Shown: positions 11,228 to 22,847, counted from the first letter of the stretch. The stretch is 64,000 nt of DNA from Platerodrilus igneus (GCA_036346225.1 JARFIW010001340.1:558001-622000); one strand, 5' to 3'. Made by a program: numbers and translations. Notes: generated by a model from the sequence alone, not told the origin.

Positions 11228-11965
11228 TTACTTGGCTGTCCGTTCTACCTGGGTGGAGGTTGACGTTAAGGGTGATGATTGTCCATCTGAAATTACAGGG
11301 TGTCTTAGGTTTTTCAAATGAATATACTTTGTTATTTTACCGTTGTCTACTACTGCTATGTTTTTATCTGATATTTTCTTAATTTTAAATGGTCCTAAAT
11401 TTCTGGGTGCTGTTTTATGTCGCTTGCTTTGAAAGTTTTTCTCATACACGGTTTGTCCTATTGAAAATTTATTTGAGTCGGTATTTTTGTTTCGGGTTGT
11501 GGTGATACGTTCTTTATCGTTCTCTAATTTATCTTTTACCTTGTCGTAAGTTATTTTTAATTTTTCTTTGTGGTCTTTTGCATATTGTTGATATACTTCT
11601 TTATTGTAGTGTATGTCATAGGGATTTCGTGAATCTGAATGTCCTAAGGTTAATTCTAAGGGTGTAAAATTTGTTGATGAGTGAATTGTGTTATTATAGG
11701 CGATTAGTGCGTATGACATTAAATTGGTTATATGTTCCTTTTTATAATTTATTCTTAATAATCGAATTTGTTCTAACAAGGTTAAATGTAATCGTTCAAT
11801 TAGTCCGTTTGATTCGGGGTGGTTTTCCGTTATGAAATGAATTTTTATTTTGTGGAGTTCTAAAGTGTTTTGTATTGTCTCATTTTTAAATTCGCTACCA
11901 TTGTCTAAAGTTATTGATTCGGGTGTTCCGTAAAATGTGAAGTATTGTAAAAATCCTTGGGTCAC
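11228..11965 (-). pseudogene. pol: Errantivirus integrase, catalytic core and C-terminal domain
   Basis: Carries the second aspartate in LDNGSEF (residue 21) and the glutamate in GLIERLH (residue 57), an exact D-35-E spacing. An AYNNTIHSST block and a C-terminal region with the GPFKIKKI fold follow. The integrase N-terminus and first aspartate are in the preceding frame (12003-13496), from which it is separated by a frameshift near 11970-12000. It would insert element cDNA in the nucleus. Confidence 0.85.
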
Positions 11966-12002
11966 GTCAATGCTATTTTGGATGTGACTGGTATTGCTTG
12001 GC

Positions 12003-13496
12003 CTATTTTGTAAATGCGTCTATAATTGTTAGATAGTTTTGCGCTTCTACTACTAGAGTATCGGCATGTAGTTTTTGAAATGGTTTGTCGGGTGTTTTGG
12101 TTAACATTAAGGGTATCTTTGGGGGTATCCTATCGTATTTCGCTTTGTCACATAATTCGCATTGGTTAATGAAATCTGTGGTCAAGTCCTTCATGTCTTT
12201 AAAATAATAACGTCTTATGAGTTGTTTTATTGTTTCGTTAATTCCACGATGGTTGGTTTTTCCTTCGTGTTGATTTCTAATTACATCGTTTATTTCGTCA
12301 GGGTCGTCTAGTGTTATTAGTTTTCTAGTACATCTGATGAGTTCAGGTCCAGAGTTGTTGAATAGTTTAATGTATAATTCTGAAAATCTTTGGTATAAAT
12401 GTTCGGTGTTGAAATAAAAATAAAATCGTTTTTTCTCGGGGGTGTATTCTTTTAGAATTTTAATTATTTGTTCCTCATTGTCATCTTTAGTTATTTGAAT
12501 TTGGTATATCTTTTTGTTATCTACTTTTGTATATTTTACTGGATTGGGGTTATTTAAAACTTCGGTTATTATAAATTGATTGGGTTTCATATCGATTGCT
12601 TCGTTTAAAATTTTAATCGCGTTTTTTGGTTCTTCGTTTTGTGTCGAATGTATTGTGTCGATCTCGTCTGGATCTTCCCTTATTTCTTCTTCGTCTACGT
12701 TTCCTATAATGGATTCCGTTTCTAATGCATTGAGTTGGATTCTGCTTAGAGCGTCTGCGTTGTTGTTATAAATTCCTTTTTTATATATAATTTCGTAATC
12801 ATACTCTTCGAGTCTGATTCTCCATCTCTGTAATTTTGAATTCGGTTCCTTCAGTTTGCATAACCATACTAGTGGTCTATGATCGGTGTATATGTAAAAT
12901 TTTCTTCCGTATAAATAAGGTCTAAAATATTTTGTTGCCCAAATTATGGCTAATAACTCTTTTTCTATAGTGCTATATTTTTCTTCGGTTTCATTTAGGG
13001 TTCTGGATGCGTAGCTGATAGGTTTATCGCTACCTACTTTTCCTTGGTTCAATACTGCGCCTAATGCTACATTCGATGCGTCTGTCGTTAGTATAAATGG
13101 TTTTGTAAAATCTGGGTATTCTAATACAGGGTGATTCGTTAATATGTTTTTAATTTTGTCTACGGCTTTAATAAATTCTGGGGTGTGTTCAATTTTGTTT
13201 CCCTTTTTTAAACAATTTGTCAGGGGTTTGGTTATCTGAGCGTAACCTTTAATGAATTTGCGGTAGTAACCACTAAGTCCTAGAAATCCTTTGATTTCTT
13301 TGTTTGTTTTTGGTAATGGGTAATTTAGAACTGCATTTGTTTTGTCTGGATTTGGCATTACTCTTTGGGGTGTTATTACATGTCCTAAAAATGATACTTC
13401 TTTTTGTAAAAATTCACTTTTGTCTAATTGTACTTTAAAATGTGCTTGTCTAAGTCTTTCGAATACTTCTTTCAATCTTTCTATGTGTTCTACCAA
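12003..13496 (-). pseudogene. pol: Errantivirus Pol: RT thumb, RNase H, integrase N-terminus
   Basis: 497 codons. It starts just after the RT catalytic box with the thumb and connection (VSFLGHVIT, FLGLSGYYRKFI). RNase H follows (TTDASNVALGAVL near residue 140, YTDHRPL near 210, NADALSR near 250). A linker comes next, then the HHCC zinc site of integrase (two histidines near 410, CELC near 450) and the first catalytic aspartates in LHADTL and TIIDAFTK at the end. The frame is open throughout and is cut by frameshifts at both ends only. Confidence 0.88.
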
Positions 13497-14043
13497 TGAT
13501 GTGGAATAAACTATGATGTCGTCAAGGTATACAAGGCATTTTCATTGTGTATTCCTCGTAGTATATTGTCCATGACTCTCTGGAAAGTAGCGGGTGCGTT
13601 CTTTAATCCAAATGGCATTCGTTTGTATTCGTAATGTCCTCTAGGTGTGCTGAAGGCTGTTTTGATATGTCTTTTCTTCCATCTCTACCTGATGGTATCC
13701 TGATGCTAGGTCTAATGTTGTAAAATATTGGCATTTGCCTAATTTGTCTAAAATTTCGGTTATATTTGGTAGTGGATATTTGTTATCTACCGTTTTTCAT
13801 TTAACTTTCTATAATCTATTACCATTCTGTACTTTCTCTTTCCGGTTGCGTCTAATTTCTTAGGTACTATTAACACGGGGCTGCTCCATGGTGAATTGGA
13901 GTGCTGGATTATGTCTTGGTCTAATAGGTCTGCTACTTGTCTGTCAGCTTCTTCTTGGCTTGCATGAGGTAGTCTATATGCTTTTGTAAAGATTGGTTTA
14001 TTGTCTGTTAACTCGATATAATGTTTTACTGTGTTGGTGAATG
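13497..14043 (-). pseudogene. pol: Errantivirus reverse transcriptase, fingers and palm
   Basis: Shifting frames on the minus strand give SPWSSPVLIVPKK and YRMVIDYRKLN (RT fingers) and then [10 protein letters not shown], the YxDD catalytic box, near 13530. At least two frameshifts lie between these landmarks, so RT is inactive in this copy. Confidence 0.8.
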
Positions 14044-14844
14044 TTAATGGTATTCCTTCGCAATGGAATATGTCGCGGTATTCGAAACATAAGTTCTTAA
14101 TTGCTCTTTCTTCTTCTGATTGATATCGGTGTTAAAGCGGATGTTAGTTAAATTTTCTCTTAACATTTCGTCATGTTCTATTGGGTTGTAATTATTTTCT
14201 AAATTTTCGTCTATTTCCATTTCGTTAAAATTTAGTTCTTCTACGTTAATTGGGTCTGTCAATGATAGTTCTACGGGATAGTCGTTTGAATTTAATATTG
14301 TTGTGGTTGCAAAATTATCTTTTATTTGAACTAAGGCAGTTGGGGTTTCTACTCCTTGTTGAAATGTCATATGATTTATTATTCCTAAATTTTTGTTAGA
14401 TTTTACTGGGATTTTTATTTTTCTTTCCGTTCGGGGTTCTATAGTGTATTTTTGTTCAACTTGTGTGTTTTGAAATTTAATTGGGATTTTTCCGTATTTT
14501 GTCCTTAATAAGCGATTTTTAATGTCAATGTTGGCTCCTAATTTTCTTAGAAGGTCCATTCCGATTAATCCGTCATATTTGTCGTTAAATTCGAATACAC
14601 AAAATTTATGTTTCATTTTAACATTAAATGTTCTTGGTAAGGGTATATTTGCTACGAATTGGTGTAATGTCGTTTGATGGGCTGTTTTAATTTTAAATGG
14701 TTCTCTTTCTACATAATCTAAATAATGTTTTTGTACGGTTCTGGGACTAATTAATGTTTTCGAGGATCCGGTGTCGATTAATAGTTTGAATTTAGCGTGG
14801 GGTATTTCTATGTATGGTAATACTAAGTGATTTATGTTATTCAA
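14044..14844 (-). CDS. pol: Errantivirus aspartic protease and Pol N-terminal region
   Basis: 266 codons. LLIDTGSSKTLIS places the catalytic aspartate at residue 24, and GLIGMDLL near residue 95 is the second retropepsin landmark. A long acidic linker to RT follows. It would process Gag and Pol. It begins 5 bases from the end of the Gag tail frame, so expression by frameshift or re-initiation from Gag is likely. The RT that should follow is broken. Confidence 0.85.
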   Translation of the reverse strand: MNNINHLVLPYIEIPHAKFKLLIDTGSSKTLISPRTVQKHYLDYVEREPFKIKTAHQTTLHQFVANIPLPRTFNVKMKHKFCVFEFNDKYDGLIGMDLLRKLGANIDIKNRLLRTKYGKIPIKFQNTQVEQKYTIEPRTERKIKIPVKSNKNLGIINHMTFQQGVETPTALVQIKDNFATTTILNSNDYPVELSLTDPINVEELNFNEMEIDENLENNYNPIEHDEMLRENLTNIRFNTDINQKKKEQLRTYVSNTATYSIAKEYH

Positions 14845-14849
14845 GTTTA

Positions 14850-15179
14850 TTAGGTTTGGTTGTCTATGAATGGGTCCATTTGAAAATTTGAGTTCGAGTT
14901 TTCGTCGTCGTACTCCTCGTAAGTTTCGTATTGTTCGTCACGTTCATAAGTTTCTGTATGGTTTGATTCATTGTTTGTAGGTGTCTCAATGTCATTATTC
15001 TGGTCAGTGTCAAATTTTTCTATTTCTTGGTGGAATAATTCTTCCGATGTAAAATTACGTTTCTGATGAGGGTTTGGTCGGATATGTGTTATTTTTGTGT
15101 TTTGTCTGGTGTTACCAGATGAGGTATCCATTGGTGTTGGTTTGTAATAATTGTTAGGGTTGTTATGAGTATTAGTCAT
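14850..15179 (-). pseudogene. gag: Errantivirus Gag, C-terminal tail
   Basis: 109 codons rich in asparagine, threonine, glutamate and aspartate, ending in a strongly acidic stretch. It continues Gag after a one-base frameshift near 15185. It has no CCHC zinc knuckle, which is usual for errantivirus Gag. Confidence 0.6.
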
Positions 15180-15189
15180 TAGTGTATTT

Positions 15190-16026
15190 CTATTGGGGTT
15201 TGCGTTGAATACTGGTCTTTGTTGGTTTAAGTTTTGATTGGAATGCGGGTTTCGTAAAAGTTGGGTTAAATGTTGGTTTTGAAAAATGTTTAAATTGATT
15301 ATTAAAATTGGTATTGTTTAAACTTGGGTTGTTACTTCGCGGTTGATTTGTTTGTGCGTTAAAGGGTGTGAATTTTTGTTGAGGGATTGTTTGTCTTGTA
15401 GCTTGTATAGTTTTTATTGGTGAATAACTTTTATTCGCGTTGGGATTGTATAGTCTGTTGCGGTAATACATTACATTTTCTTCTTCTATTACTAGGCTCA
15501 TAGCTTCTTCTAGATTTTGGGGTCGTTGGAATCTGATTTTATCCGATAGTCGTTCTGGTAAAGCGTTTATATATGTGTCTAGTGCCATTTCGTCATACAT
15601 TTTTGGTTTTAAATGTCTAACGTTTTGATCGGGTTCTTCGATTTTTAATTTTGTTAAAATTCAACTTCTCACGTCTTGGCATTTCATTCCGAATTGGTAG
15701 GGGGATTGATTGTGTTCTATTCTAAGGTTTATTAGGTCTCGGACCAGGCATTTTATATTACGTTGGTCCCCAAAATATGCAATTAGTAGTTGTTTAAACT
15801 GTTCCCATTCCTGTAAATCGTCCCTACTGGCGATTAAGGTTAGTGCCCTTCCGGCTAGCTTACTTATTACCAAGCGTATAAGCAATGAATTTCTTTGGTC
15901 ATCTCTGGGTTTGTAGAAGGTTTTTAGGAACATTTCGCATGCTCCAATGAAATTTGAGAGATGGGCCTGCGTGCCATCAAATGTCTGTATTGTCTCTAAA
16001 TAGAGACGCAAGTCTGTGTTACTCAT
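15190..16026 (-). pseudogene. gag: Errantivirus Gag, capsid region
   Basis: The ATG at 16026 opens Gag. The capsid-like region has FDGTQAHLSNFIGACEMFL, WEQFKQLLIAYFG and QSPYQFGMKC, as in gypsy-type Gag. A TGA at 15661-15663 interrupts it in frame, and reading continues in the same frame to 15190 with an arginine/asparagine/glutamine-rich tail. One stop therefore separates an otherwise continuous frame of about 278 codons. Confidence 0.8.
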
Positions 16027-16074
16027 GTTGGTTAAGGGTTGTTTTCGATTTTTGGGAAATTTAAAATTTTTTTT

Positions 16075-16520
16075 TTTTTGAATTAAGCTTTATTTCGCTA
16101 TTTGTATTGTTACTTTTGCTTCGGATTTATTAATTTTCCGTTTGGGTTGTGAAATTTCAAATTTTGTAAAAATTGGGGTTGATTTTCTATTTGTAACGTT
16201 AATTATGCTTTGGATGTATTAATTTTTCTTTGGATGAAATAATTTCGAATTTTGTAAAATTGGGGTTGGTTTTGCTTTTGTGACGTTAACTTTGGTTTTG
16301 GTTTGTTAATTTTCCTTTAGGTTGGGTAATTTTGAATTCTGTAAAGATTGAGGTTTATTTTACTATTTTCGGCGTTATTTTTAGTTTGGAATGGTTAATT
16401 TTCAGTTTGGATTGGGTGGATAAAATTTGGTAAAGGTTGAGGTTTATTTTGTTATTTTTCGGCGTTATTTTTAGTTAGGATTTGTTAATTTTCGGTTTTG
16501 ATTTATTAATTTTAAGTTCA
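16075..16520 (-). repeat. Leader tandem repeat, unit about 88 bases
   Basis: In the errantivirus leader, the block GTAAAAATTGGGGTT followed by a variant of GTAACGTTAA recurs at 16166, 16254, 16341 and 16430, with a weaker copy before 16166. The spacing is 87-89 bases. The leader of the second copy holds the same block once, near 41029. Confidence 0.75.
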
Positions 16521-17634
16521 GACTGGTTTGGTTATTTTTTAAATCGTAGTTGCTGTTATTTATTTTTAATTACACAGTGCGGTGACGTATTTATGAGATT
16601 TGTATTCAATAACGTTGATTTAATTACCGTAGTCTTGAGTTTCTGCTTCTTAAGGAATCTGAAATGGATTTATTCTCGCTTAGCGTTGTTTTAGTTAAAT
16701 TCTGTTAACTTGTAATTAATATGACTCGAGGTTAATTGCTTCTGTACTTTATTGTTTGCGTGAACTACTAAAGGATGTAGTCTTTGTTATTTAGTCACGT
16801 ACGTTGAGGTAATTGCACTTACAGGTGTTAGTTTATAGGAATTAGATAATTTACTTTCCGTACTCGCTAATGCTTTGCGTAAAGTGTTATGTCTGTTTTA
16901 TTTTTAAATACCTCGGTGTTCACGACTTGTAATTGAATCTCTTCGTAATGTTAGTTTTCAGCGTTTTAATTAAAGCTTCTTATGATGACCGTTTTACTGC
17001 ACTTTATAATTGATGAGTAATTAGTTGAAAAACGTTTAGATTTTATACCGTGATTGTTGTAATTGTACACGCTTTTATGGATTAATTACTTGTGGGTATT
17101 AAATGCAAAACTGCATTGCTTTATTATTCCGTGATGGATTTAATTACTTATGATGCAAATTGAAATTATATTTTAGTACTGTGCAAAAGATCCTGAAAGC
17201 TATTTCTTTAAGGTAATAATGATATTGCGTTCGCAGACTTCGCTTATCTTAGGTGAGGTTTTGGGTTACGGTAGTTTTAAATTACCGTAGTTTCAATTAT
17301 TGCAGAGTGTTTTTTGCTGTGATTTATTCAGTATTGTAGAGGTCAATGGTTTAAATAATCGTATTGTGATTGCTTTAAAGGATTAGCTTTAGCTTTGAAA
17401 TTAATTTCGCGTTCTGTGTTTTTATTTTACCGGATTGAAAACGTGCTTTGAATCGCGGTAGTTATTTGGTGTTAGTGAATGTGCGCCTGCTTATTTTTGG
17501 ATTATTTTTAAGTTCGTTTTATTTAATTGTGGTAAGAATCTCTTAATATCAATTCTCATTTACTTTTTAAAGGAAAATCTCTTTTAAAATTCAAGTCTCA
17601 TTTGCTTTTTAAAGAAAAAATATCTCTTTAACAT
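16521..17634 (-). other. Errantivirus leader and junction with BEL
   Basis: Untranslated leader sequence similar to 41050-42360 (shared TACACAGTGC/TATACGGTGC, TTTATGAGATTT and nearby blocks). It becomes unassignable near 17560 and meets BEL Gag by 17635. No LTR is seen here. Confidence 0.5.
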
Positions 17635-17823
17635 TCAAGTTTCATAAAATGTTATACAGTCTCGTTTTTTCTTTTGGAAATAATTCGTTTCGCTATCTGC
17701 CATAAAATTTTCATTTGCTCGTGACTCAAATGAAGAAATATTTTTTGAACAATCATATAATGCTGTAAGCCGCTGAAATACACTCTCCTTCTTCTTGTGT
17801 AACAATTTTATTTTATCTTCCAT
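17635..17823 (-). pseudogene. gag: BEL/Pao Gag N-terminus
   Basis: The ATG at 17823 opens 62 codons with a lysine-rich helix and heptad leucines, in the style of BEL Gag N-termini. About 90 bases upstream the minus strand reads TTGGTCCTTAGAGC, resembling the conserved start of BEL internal regions after the LTR. The rest of Gag resumes at 9485 on the far side of the errantivirus. Confidence 0.6.
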
Positions 17824-17922
17824 TTTTAATAATATAGGAAAAAGAGTTCAAAATTTAACTGCAAGCACTAGTAAACTAATTTTTTTTTTGCTGGGACATG
17901 CGAGCTCTAAGGACCAATCTAA

Positions 17923-18434
17923 TGGAGGGGCGTAACTTCCTCCACGTAATTAATTAAATAAGCGGGTGGATTAAACAATTTAGTGTATAAAGAAATTATC
18001 AGGATACAATATTGCGGGACTAAATTGGAAAGCGATAAGGCGGTTGTATTGTACAAGTTACAGTATAATGTTTAATGTTAATTAAGTGCATAAATTCATA
18101 TAAACAAAGTCAAAAACTCACCAGAACTTCTTGGCTTTCGGTGCTATAGGATATTTCGGCACGCACAATCCACGAACACACAGTTGCGGTTTATATTATG
18201 TTTTTAAGCGGTAAAACAAAAGTTTAGGCACTTCTTGAGTACTCTGCGGTCACACACACAATCCACGTTTTCTATAATAATGCACTCTTACGAACCAGGT
18301 GTTCGTTACAAGATAAATGTAGTTCTGTTTATCGCGCACTATCAGTATTTATTTCGAATGCACAACGATACTTTTGGCGCGAACTAAGGCACTTATAAAT
18401 TATCTATAAGTCGCCGAACCAATATCTATTTACA
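17923..18434 (-). repeat. Probable BEL/Pao 5' LTR
   Basis: It lies directly upstream of the BEL internal start on the minus strand. Candidate ends are TGTAAATAG (18434) and CCCTCCA (17923). A TATA-like TTTATAAG is near 18393 on the minus strand. The upper boundary is uncertain because the TATA would lie only about 40 bases inside it, and no partner LTR is visible. Confidence 0.35.
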
Positions 18435-19748
18435 TATAATTTTTAAACAAGTGCACATGATTATTAATTTGATTTAGTGGTGTAGCTTTCTACATCCTAA
18501 AAATTTTGTAATCATTTTTCATATTGAAATTTAAAACTTGCATTTTGAGAGTGATTAATGATATATTAACAAGATTCTAATTAGTCTTGAGTAGTACTAC
18601 GATAGACTTCACATACATATCTTAATTCAATTTAACTTCTTCGTTATCTATGAGTTTCAATTAAGCACTCATAGTCTGACCAGTGAACAACGAATTTTGA
18701 ATGTCTGTACGTTATTATGATTACCAACTAATACTGTCTAAAATGGACCAATTTAGTTTCCTAAGCCTGAATAATTATTAATTTTCCTCATTGGTAGTTA
18801 GAATTTATTACTCATACAAACTAGTTCAATTTTTGCATACTGCACCTTATAAATTTTTTTACGGCACTTATGAAAAATAAAAATGGAATTATGTAAAGTT
18901 CTCTTCAAAATCACAAGGATACTATGAGGTTAAACAACGTAGCATAACTTGGAAATTTCCAACAAAACTTAAAAAACACTTACTTGATTGGGGGCCAGAT
19001 GTTGTCAAGGCTTGAACGACCCTACAGAAAAAACAACATACCAAATGTTCAACAACTTGCGGCAATATCTGCGATGCACTTAAACCATCCCCATGAATTT
19101 TATATAAAAATTGAACCTTTCTTAAATCATCATGAAATGAATGGGTGGTTATTTCTTAAACCGCCTACTATGAGCCATAACCAAAAAGTTTATCGTAGGT
19201 TAATCTACCAACTCTGAGTTAAATCCTATAATTCCTAACATTTCAACATTCAGGTTAAAACCTGTAAATTTCTATTTCTAATCACGTTACTATGTTGCAC
19301 TACAAAAAAGAATTAACAAATGCCATGAGGTTGATAATACTCACTGTGTTTCTGATGGTTTAAATTTTTAACACCGTCTTAGACGTCTTTTTGCCGAAAT
19401 AGCATCGCCAGGAATGATGTTCTATTATTACACGGTGTATTCACTTCTTTCTTATTTCTTTCTCACGCGGCACCAAGCATAATTTCTCAAGGCCATTGTC
19501 CTTATCAGAACCCGATTCTACACCCAACAGCCAACGTGAAAGTGCACGTATTAACAACTTGACAACTGGTTGTCAGTTTGACCGTTGCAACGATCATCCT
19601 ATTTGTAGGAGGATGGAGGTCTTACAATAACTCTTATAAGAGTTATTTTTTGTCACCGCGCAACTTGAAATTGTGCTCCCAGTTTTGAAACATAAAGTTA
19701 GATTAATACAATAAGTAATAAATACAAGAAGTAAACAGAATCGTACAA
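18435..19748. other. Unassigned AT-rich region
   Basis: No recognisable gene or repeat. One short open stretch at 18984-19217 (+, 77 codons) has no motif. A perfect inverted repeat AATAACTCTTATAAGAGTTATT lies near 19627-19648. Confidence 0.3.
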
Positions 19749-21174
19749 TTAATTATGACTTAGAAATTTACAAAGATATAAAGCTTGAACTAACTTTTTA
19801 TCAAAGTAATAGCACAAATATCCATCAAAATACTGCTGGAAAATAAACTTGTTACACGTCGTATCCCCAATCAGTTTTAAAAACAATTCTTGGCCTAACT
19901 GCACATATTCCGGGTTCACCTCTACACCATCTCTATTACTTTTAGCGGGCCTAGCATAGCGAACTGTATTATTTTGAATTCGAGTTGAAAATTGCAAAAA
20001 ATCGGTTAGTCTTCGTAATCTAGTTTTACTTCATTATTTTCGCCGATGCTGTTACAAGTACCTACCATGTGATTTTCCAATGCTCCACCCGAAGGTACTA
20101 CATTGGCCAGGAAGCGAGTTTTTTCTTACCTGAAAAATTTTGAATGTTGCCGAACTCTTGCTGTTTCAAGCAAGACAGGGATTTTTAACGTGCGTGACAA
20201 CACTCACACACGGGACCTCCATTTTACCTCTCATCCGAACGAGGGTGTATTTTTGTGAAAAATGCTCGCCTAACATTTTTCAAACGGACCGTGTCGGAAT
20301 TCGAACCCAGAACCTTGGGCGTAGTAGTCACACACATACCACTACGCCACGGAGCCGCCTGCTGTTACAAGTACCGTAGTAGCATACGATTTGAAAAACT
20401 CGCCTCACACCCCTGAAGAGATCAAACCTCAGTTTGATATTGTGATAATGTAAATTTGCGGATACTTCGTACACGTTTAGATTATATGTGGTTTTGTCTA
20501 CCAGTTTACGTACATCTTTGTAGAACTGTCACATCCGATATAATGTCATAAGCACTAAAACTCATTATTACTTTGTTCGTCTTCGTACTGTAAAAACGCG
20601 CCCGTACAAAAGTGTTTTTTATTCGTAAACTAACGCAACGTTAAACGCATGGTATAGTAACAGTTCTCGGTTAAACATATGCAGGTTTCGCGGGCGGTGG
20701 AATCTACAAGTCTCAACCGACGTATTAACTTGTCGAACAATGCGGTCTTCTCGTACGAGAAATCAAAAACCTCTTATAAATTTTCACGCAATATACTTGG
20801 CCCTGTAGTAAATAGGTGACAAACCTATGTATCGCTTTTTCGAAATCCGCGAAGAGTTTGCTTGCACGCACTATTCCAGTTTTAAAATATTAGTTAAAAT
20901 ATATGCTGTTTGTTGTATGCATTCGATGTCGAAGAAGGTTGCTTGGGATTTCCGTAATAACAGTCACAAATGTTTCAAATAGATTCAATTCACGCATTTC
21001 TTTCATAGTATCGTAGAAATTCCAGAAATCTTCAGTGAGAACCAATGCAGTACTATAGAATTCGATTGCGTTTTGCATATTTTTGCAGTTTGTATATTTA
21101 TCATTATATTTCCTCTGCTTGCTCTTTAAAATACAGCAAAACCTTTTCAAAATGGTTACGTACTGTTCAAACAT
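19749..21174 (-). pseudogene. Unrecognised decayed gene, split by a SINE
   Basis: On the minus strand an ATG at 21174 opens 94 codons (to 20890). It reads in frame through one TAA to about 20735, then in another frame through an ALFDKLIRRLRLV stretch to about 20580. After the SINE (20063-20360) a further open piece at 19997-19749 is rich in aromatic residues. Without the SINE the locus is about 1.1 kb. The pieces look like real protein (mixed helices, cysteines, few low-complexity runs), but I do not recognise the family. A TATA-like CCTATAATG lies about 45 bases before the ATG. It could be a host gene remnant or a viral insertion. Confidence 0.35.
20063..20360 (-). mobile_element. tRNA-derived SINE, copy 1, with 15-bp target duplication
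   Basis: The 5' head on the minus strand has a pol III A box (TGGCGTAGTGG) and B box (GGTTCGAATTC). The body carries TGTGAGTGTTGTCACGC and ends in GGAAAATCACATGGTA. The direct repeat GCTGTTACAAGTACC flanks it exactly (20048-20062 and 20361-20375), so it is a complete insertion made by LINE machinery. It interrupts the decayed gene at 19749-21174. Confidence 0.92.
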
Positions 21175-21500
21175 TTTACTTTAAACTGTTGCTTTGAACG
21201 AACCGTACTCGATCGCGACCAGCATTATAGGACAGAAATATCCTGTCGACACATGTTTAGTTTACGCGCCTCGTACCGAGCGCACCCCATCGCGGTTGAC
21301 GCTCTTTTCCGATTATCAGTATTTTTAAAATTTTAGCATTTCTATTGGTCTATCGCACAACATGAATGACTCAAACCATGGCGCGGCCATTGGCTCCCGA
21401 AGTTTTAAATAGAGGTAAATATACCGTGCTGACGAAGTTCAAAAAATATAATACACAGGATGCGTCGACAGAAATTTTGTAACGGATTCAAAAAAAGATG
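21175..21500. promoter_or_regulatory. Possible divergent promoter region
   Basis: Contains CCAAT-type boxes in both orientations (ATTGG near 21344 and near 21390), a TTTTAAATAG TATA-like box on the plus strand near 21400 and TATAATG on the minus strand near 21222. It lies upstream of the decayed minus-strand gene. This is an inference from composition only. Confidence 0.25.
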
Positions 21501-22145
21501 GCTCTGATGATGTGCAGAAAATTTAATCTTGTCTGGTTTGGGAAAAAATTAAATGCAGCCAGCACACACACACACCAAAACTTATTTATCCTTAATAAAC
21601 TTTATTAGACAAATAGAAACAGCTACGTATTATACAATTAAAGTCAGAAAATAATTTTCATGGACGTTACAATGCTATTTTTGTTAAATGTTCACTGCAC
21701 ACAACAACCAAAATTAACAACAATGTTGGCTGCTTGATCCAGTTAACCGCACGCGTCTAGCCCGACGGCACAAGTAGAACTAACTAACTGTAAGTAATGT
21801 CCCCTGAACCTAGCCAAAATACGTAAATACTTGTAGTATCGCTTGCATTGTAAAGGTTATCCCGATAAGTCGATAAAAATTCAATAACAAGCTTGTAGTA
21901 AGATTTCATGCTGGAAACCCGTATAGTCTTGTTGAAGTTCATAGAGTGGTACCTGCTAATAGCAGATTCACAAATCCAATGCACTGAGGAGAGCACTAAG
22001 GGCTGCCATCCTTATTTTAACTACAACCAAAGGCCTCACAAATTGGACTTGTTGTTCTTAAACACCCCCTTCCCCTCTCCCTCCGAACTCTTTGCTGTCT
22101 GATTTTTCACCTCCGAATAATACACGTGCGGAATAGAGTAGGGCT
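21501..22145. other. Unassigned region
   Basis: No recognisable gene. It holds a short CA repeat near 21563-21574 and a pyrimidine-rich run near 22060-22085. Confidence 0.3.
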
Positions 22146-22439
22146 TTATTTTAATTTTATGAACATATATTTGACCGGACTAATTCGAAAACCTCCTAAA
22201 ATTCTAAAACCGTTTCTGATTTTTACATTCTTAGCGTCCCCTGCCATTTCTACTTTCCCAACGAGATTCTTTATTCTATTCACTACAGTCTCAGTTCTTT
22301 TAATGGAACAGTCGAAAGTTTGGACACTATAATTTTGTACGATGATTTCAGCTGCATAAAGGCCTGCTGTTTGCAATTTTTCTTGATTAAAACTTAGTGA
22401 CGTCCAATTTCCTGAAAGATGACCTACTAAACGTATCAA
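22146..22439 (-). CDS. Hypothetical protein, 97 codons, uncertain
   Basis: A continuous frame with a balanced composition and a basic C-terminal half. No motif is recognised with confidence. It ends only about 100 bases before a LINE fragment. It may be a fragment of an unknown gene or chance. Confidence 0.2.
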   Translation of the reverse strand: MIRLVGHLSGNWTSLSFNQEKLQTAGLYAAEIIVQNYSVQTFDCSIKRTETVVNRIKNLVGKVEMAGDAKNVKIRNGFRILGGFRISPVKYMFIKLK

Positions 22440-22537
22440 ATCGAAACATTTTTATTTTGTAGCGAGCCAGCTAATCGCAGCCCAGTATAACGTTTCGATT
22501 TAAAGAGGGCACCAAGCGCATCTCATCTCAAAAATAT

Positions 22538-22715
22538 AATCATCATCATCATTTTGTTTTCGACCTTACTTAAGGTCGGTTTGACACCGCTCTAACTTCT
22601 ATTCTATTCTGTGCTAATCTAAAAAGTTCTACATACCCTTCACAACCTAAATTTCTAATAATTTGACTAATATAACTTGGTCTAGGTCTTCTTATACTCT
22701 TATATCTTTTTCACA
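22538..22715 (-). mobile_element. RTE LINE 3'-end fragment
   Basis: On the minus strand it ends in (ATG)n, preceded by the hairpin CGACCTTAAGTAAGGTCG. It aligns with 23040-23175, the 3' end of the next LINE fragment. Only the tail is present. Confidence 0.75.
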
Positions 22716-22847
22716 TCTACCTGGCTCTACATGGATAATAAAAACCTGATGGTTGTTAAAGAACTCCAACCTGTTTATATGATTCCCATTTATAAGGAAA
22801 TCAAATATTACCTGGTTATCCCTTCCAAAAAAAGGAAAAGTGTTAAA

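Larger units (their letters stand above)
9490..17570 (-). mobile_element. Errantivirus (Gypsy with env), minus strand, 5' LTR missing
   Basis: On the minus strand the order is leader, gag, protease, RT/RNase H, integrase, env, polypurine tract and 3' LTR, the layout of insect endogenous retroviruses of the gypsy/17.6/ZAM type. It sits inside the BEL Gag gene. The 3' LTR is 9490-9999. No matching LTR lies at the other end, where the leader passes into BEL Gag between about 17560 and 17640, so the 5' LTR was lost. The genes carry several frameshifts and one gag stop. A related second copy (LTR and leader only) is at 40880-43161. Confidence 0.85.

Noticed and set aside
18984..19217. Small plus-strand gene of 77 codons
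   Set aside because: No motif, no promoter or repeat context, isolated; kept only as a remark in the unassigned region.
20280..20360. Functional tRNA gene (A and B boxes present)
   Set aside because: It is the head of a SINE with a 15-base target duplication and does not fold as a complete tRNA cloverleaf by inspection.
22146..22439. Possible BIR (inhibitor of apoptosis) domain from an AGLY...FDC pattern
   Set aside because: The cysteine and histidine spacing of a BIR zinc site is not present; only a few residues match.
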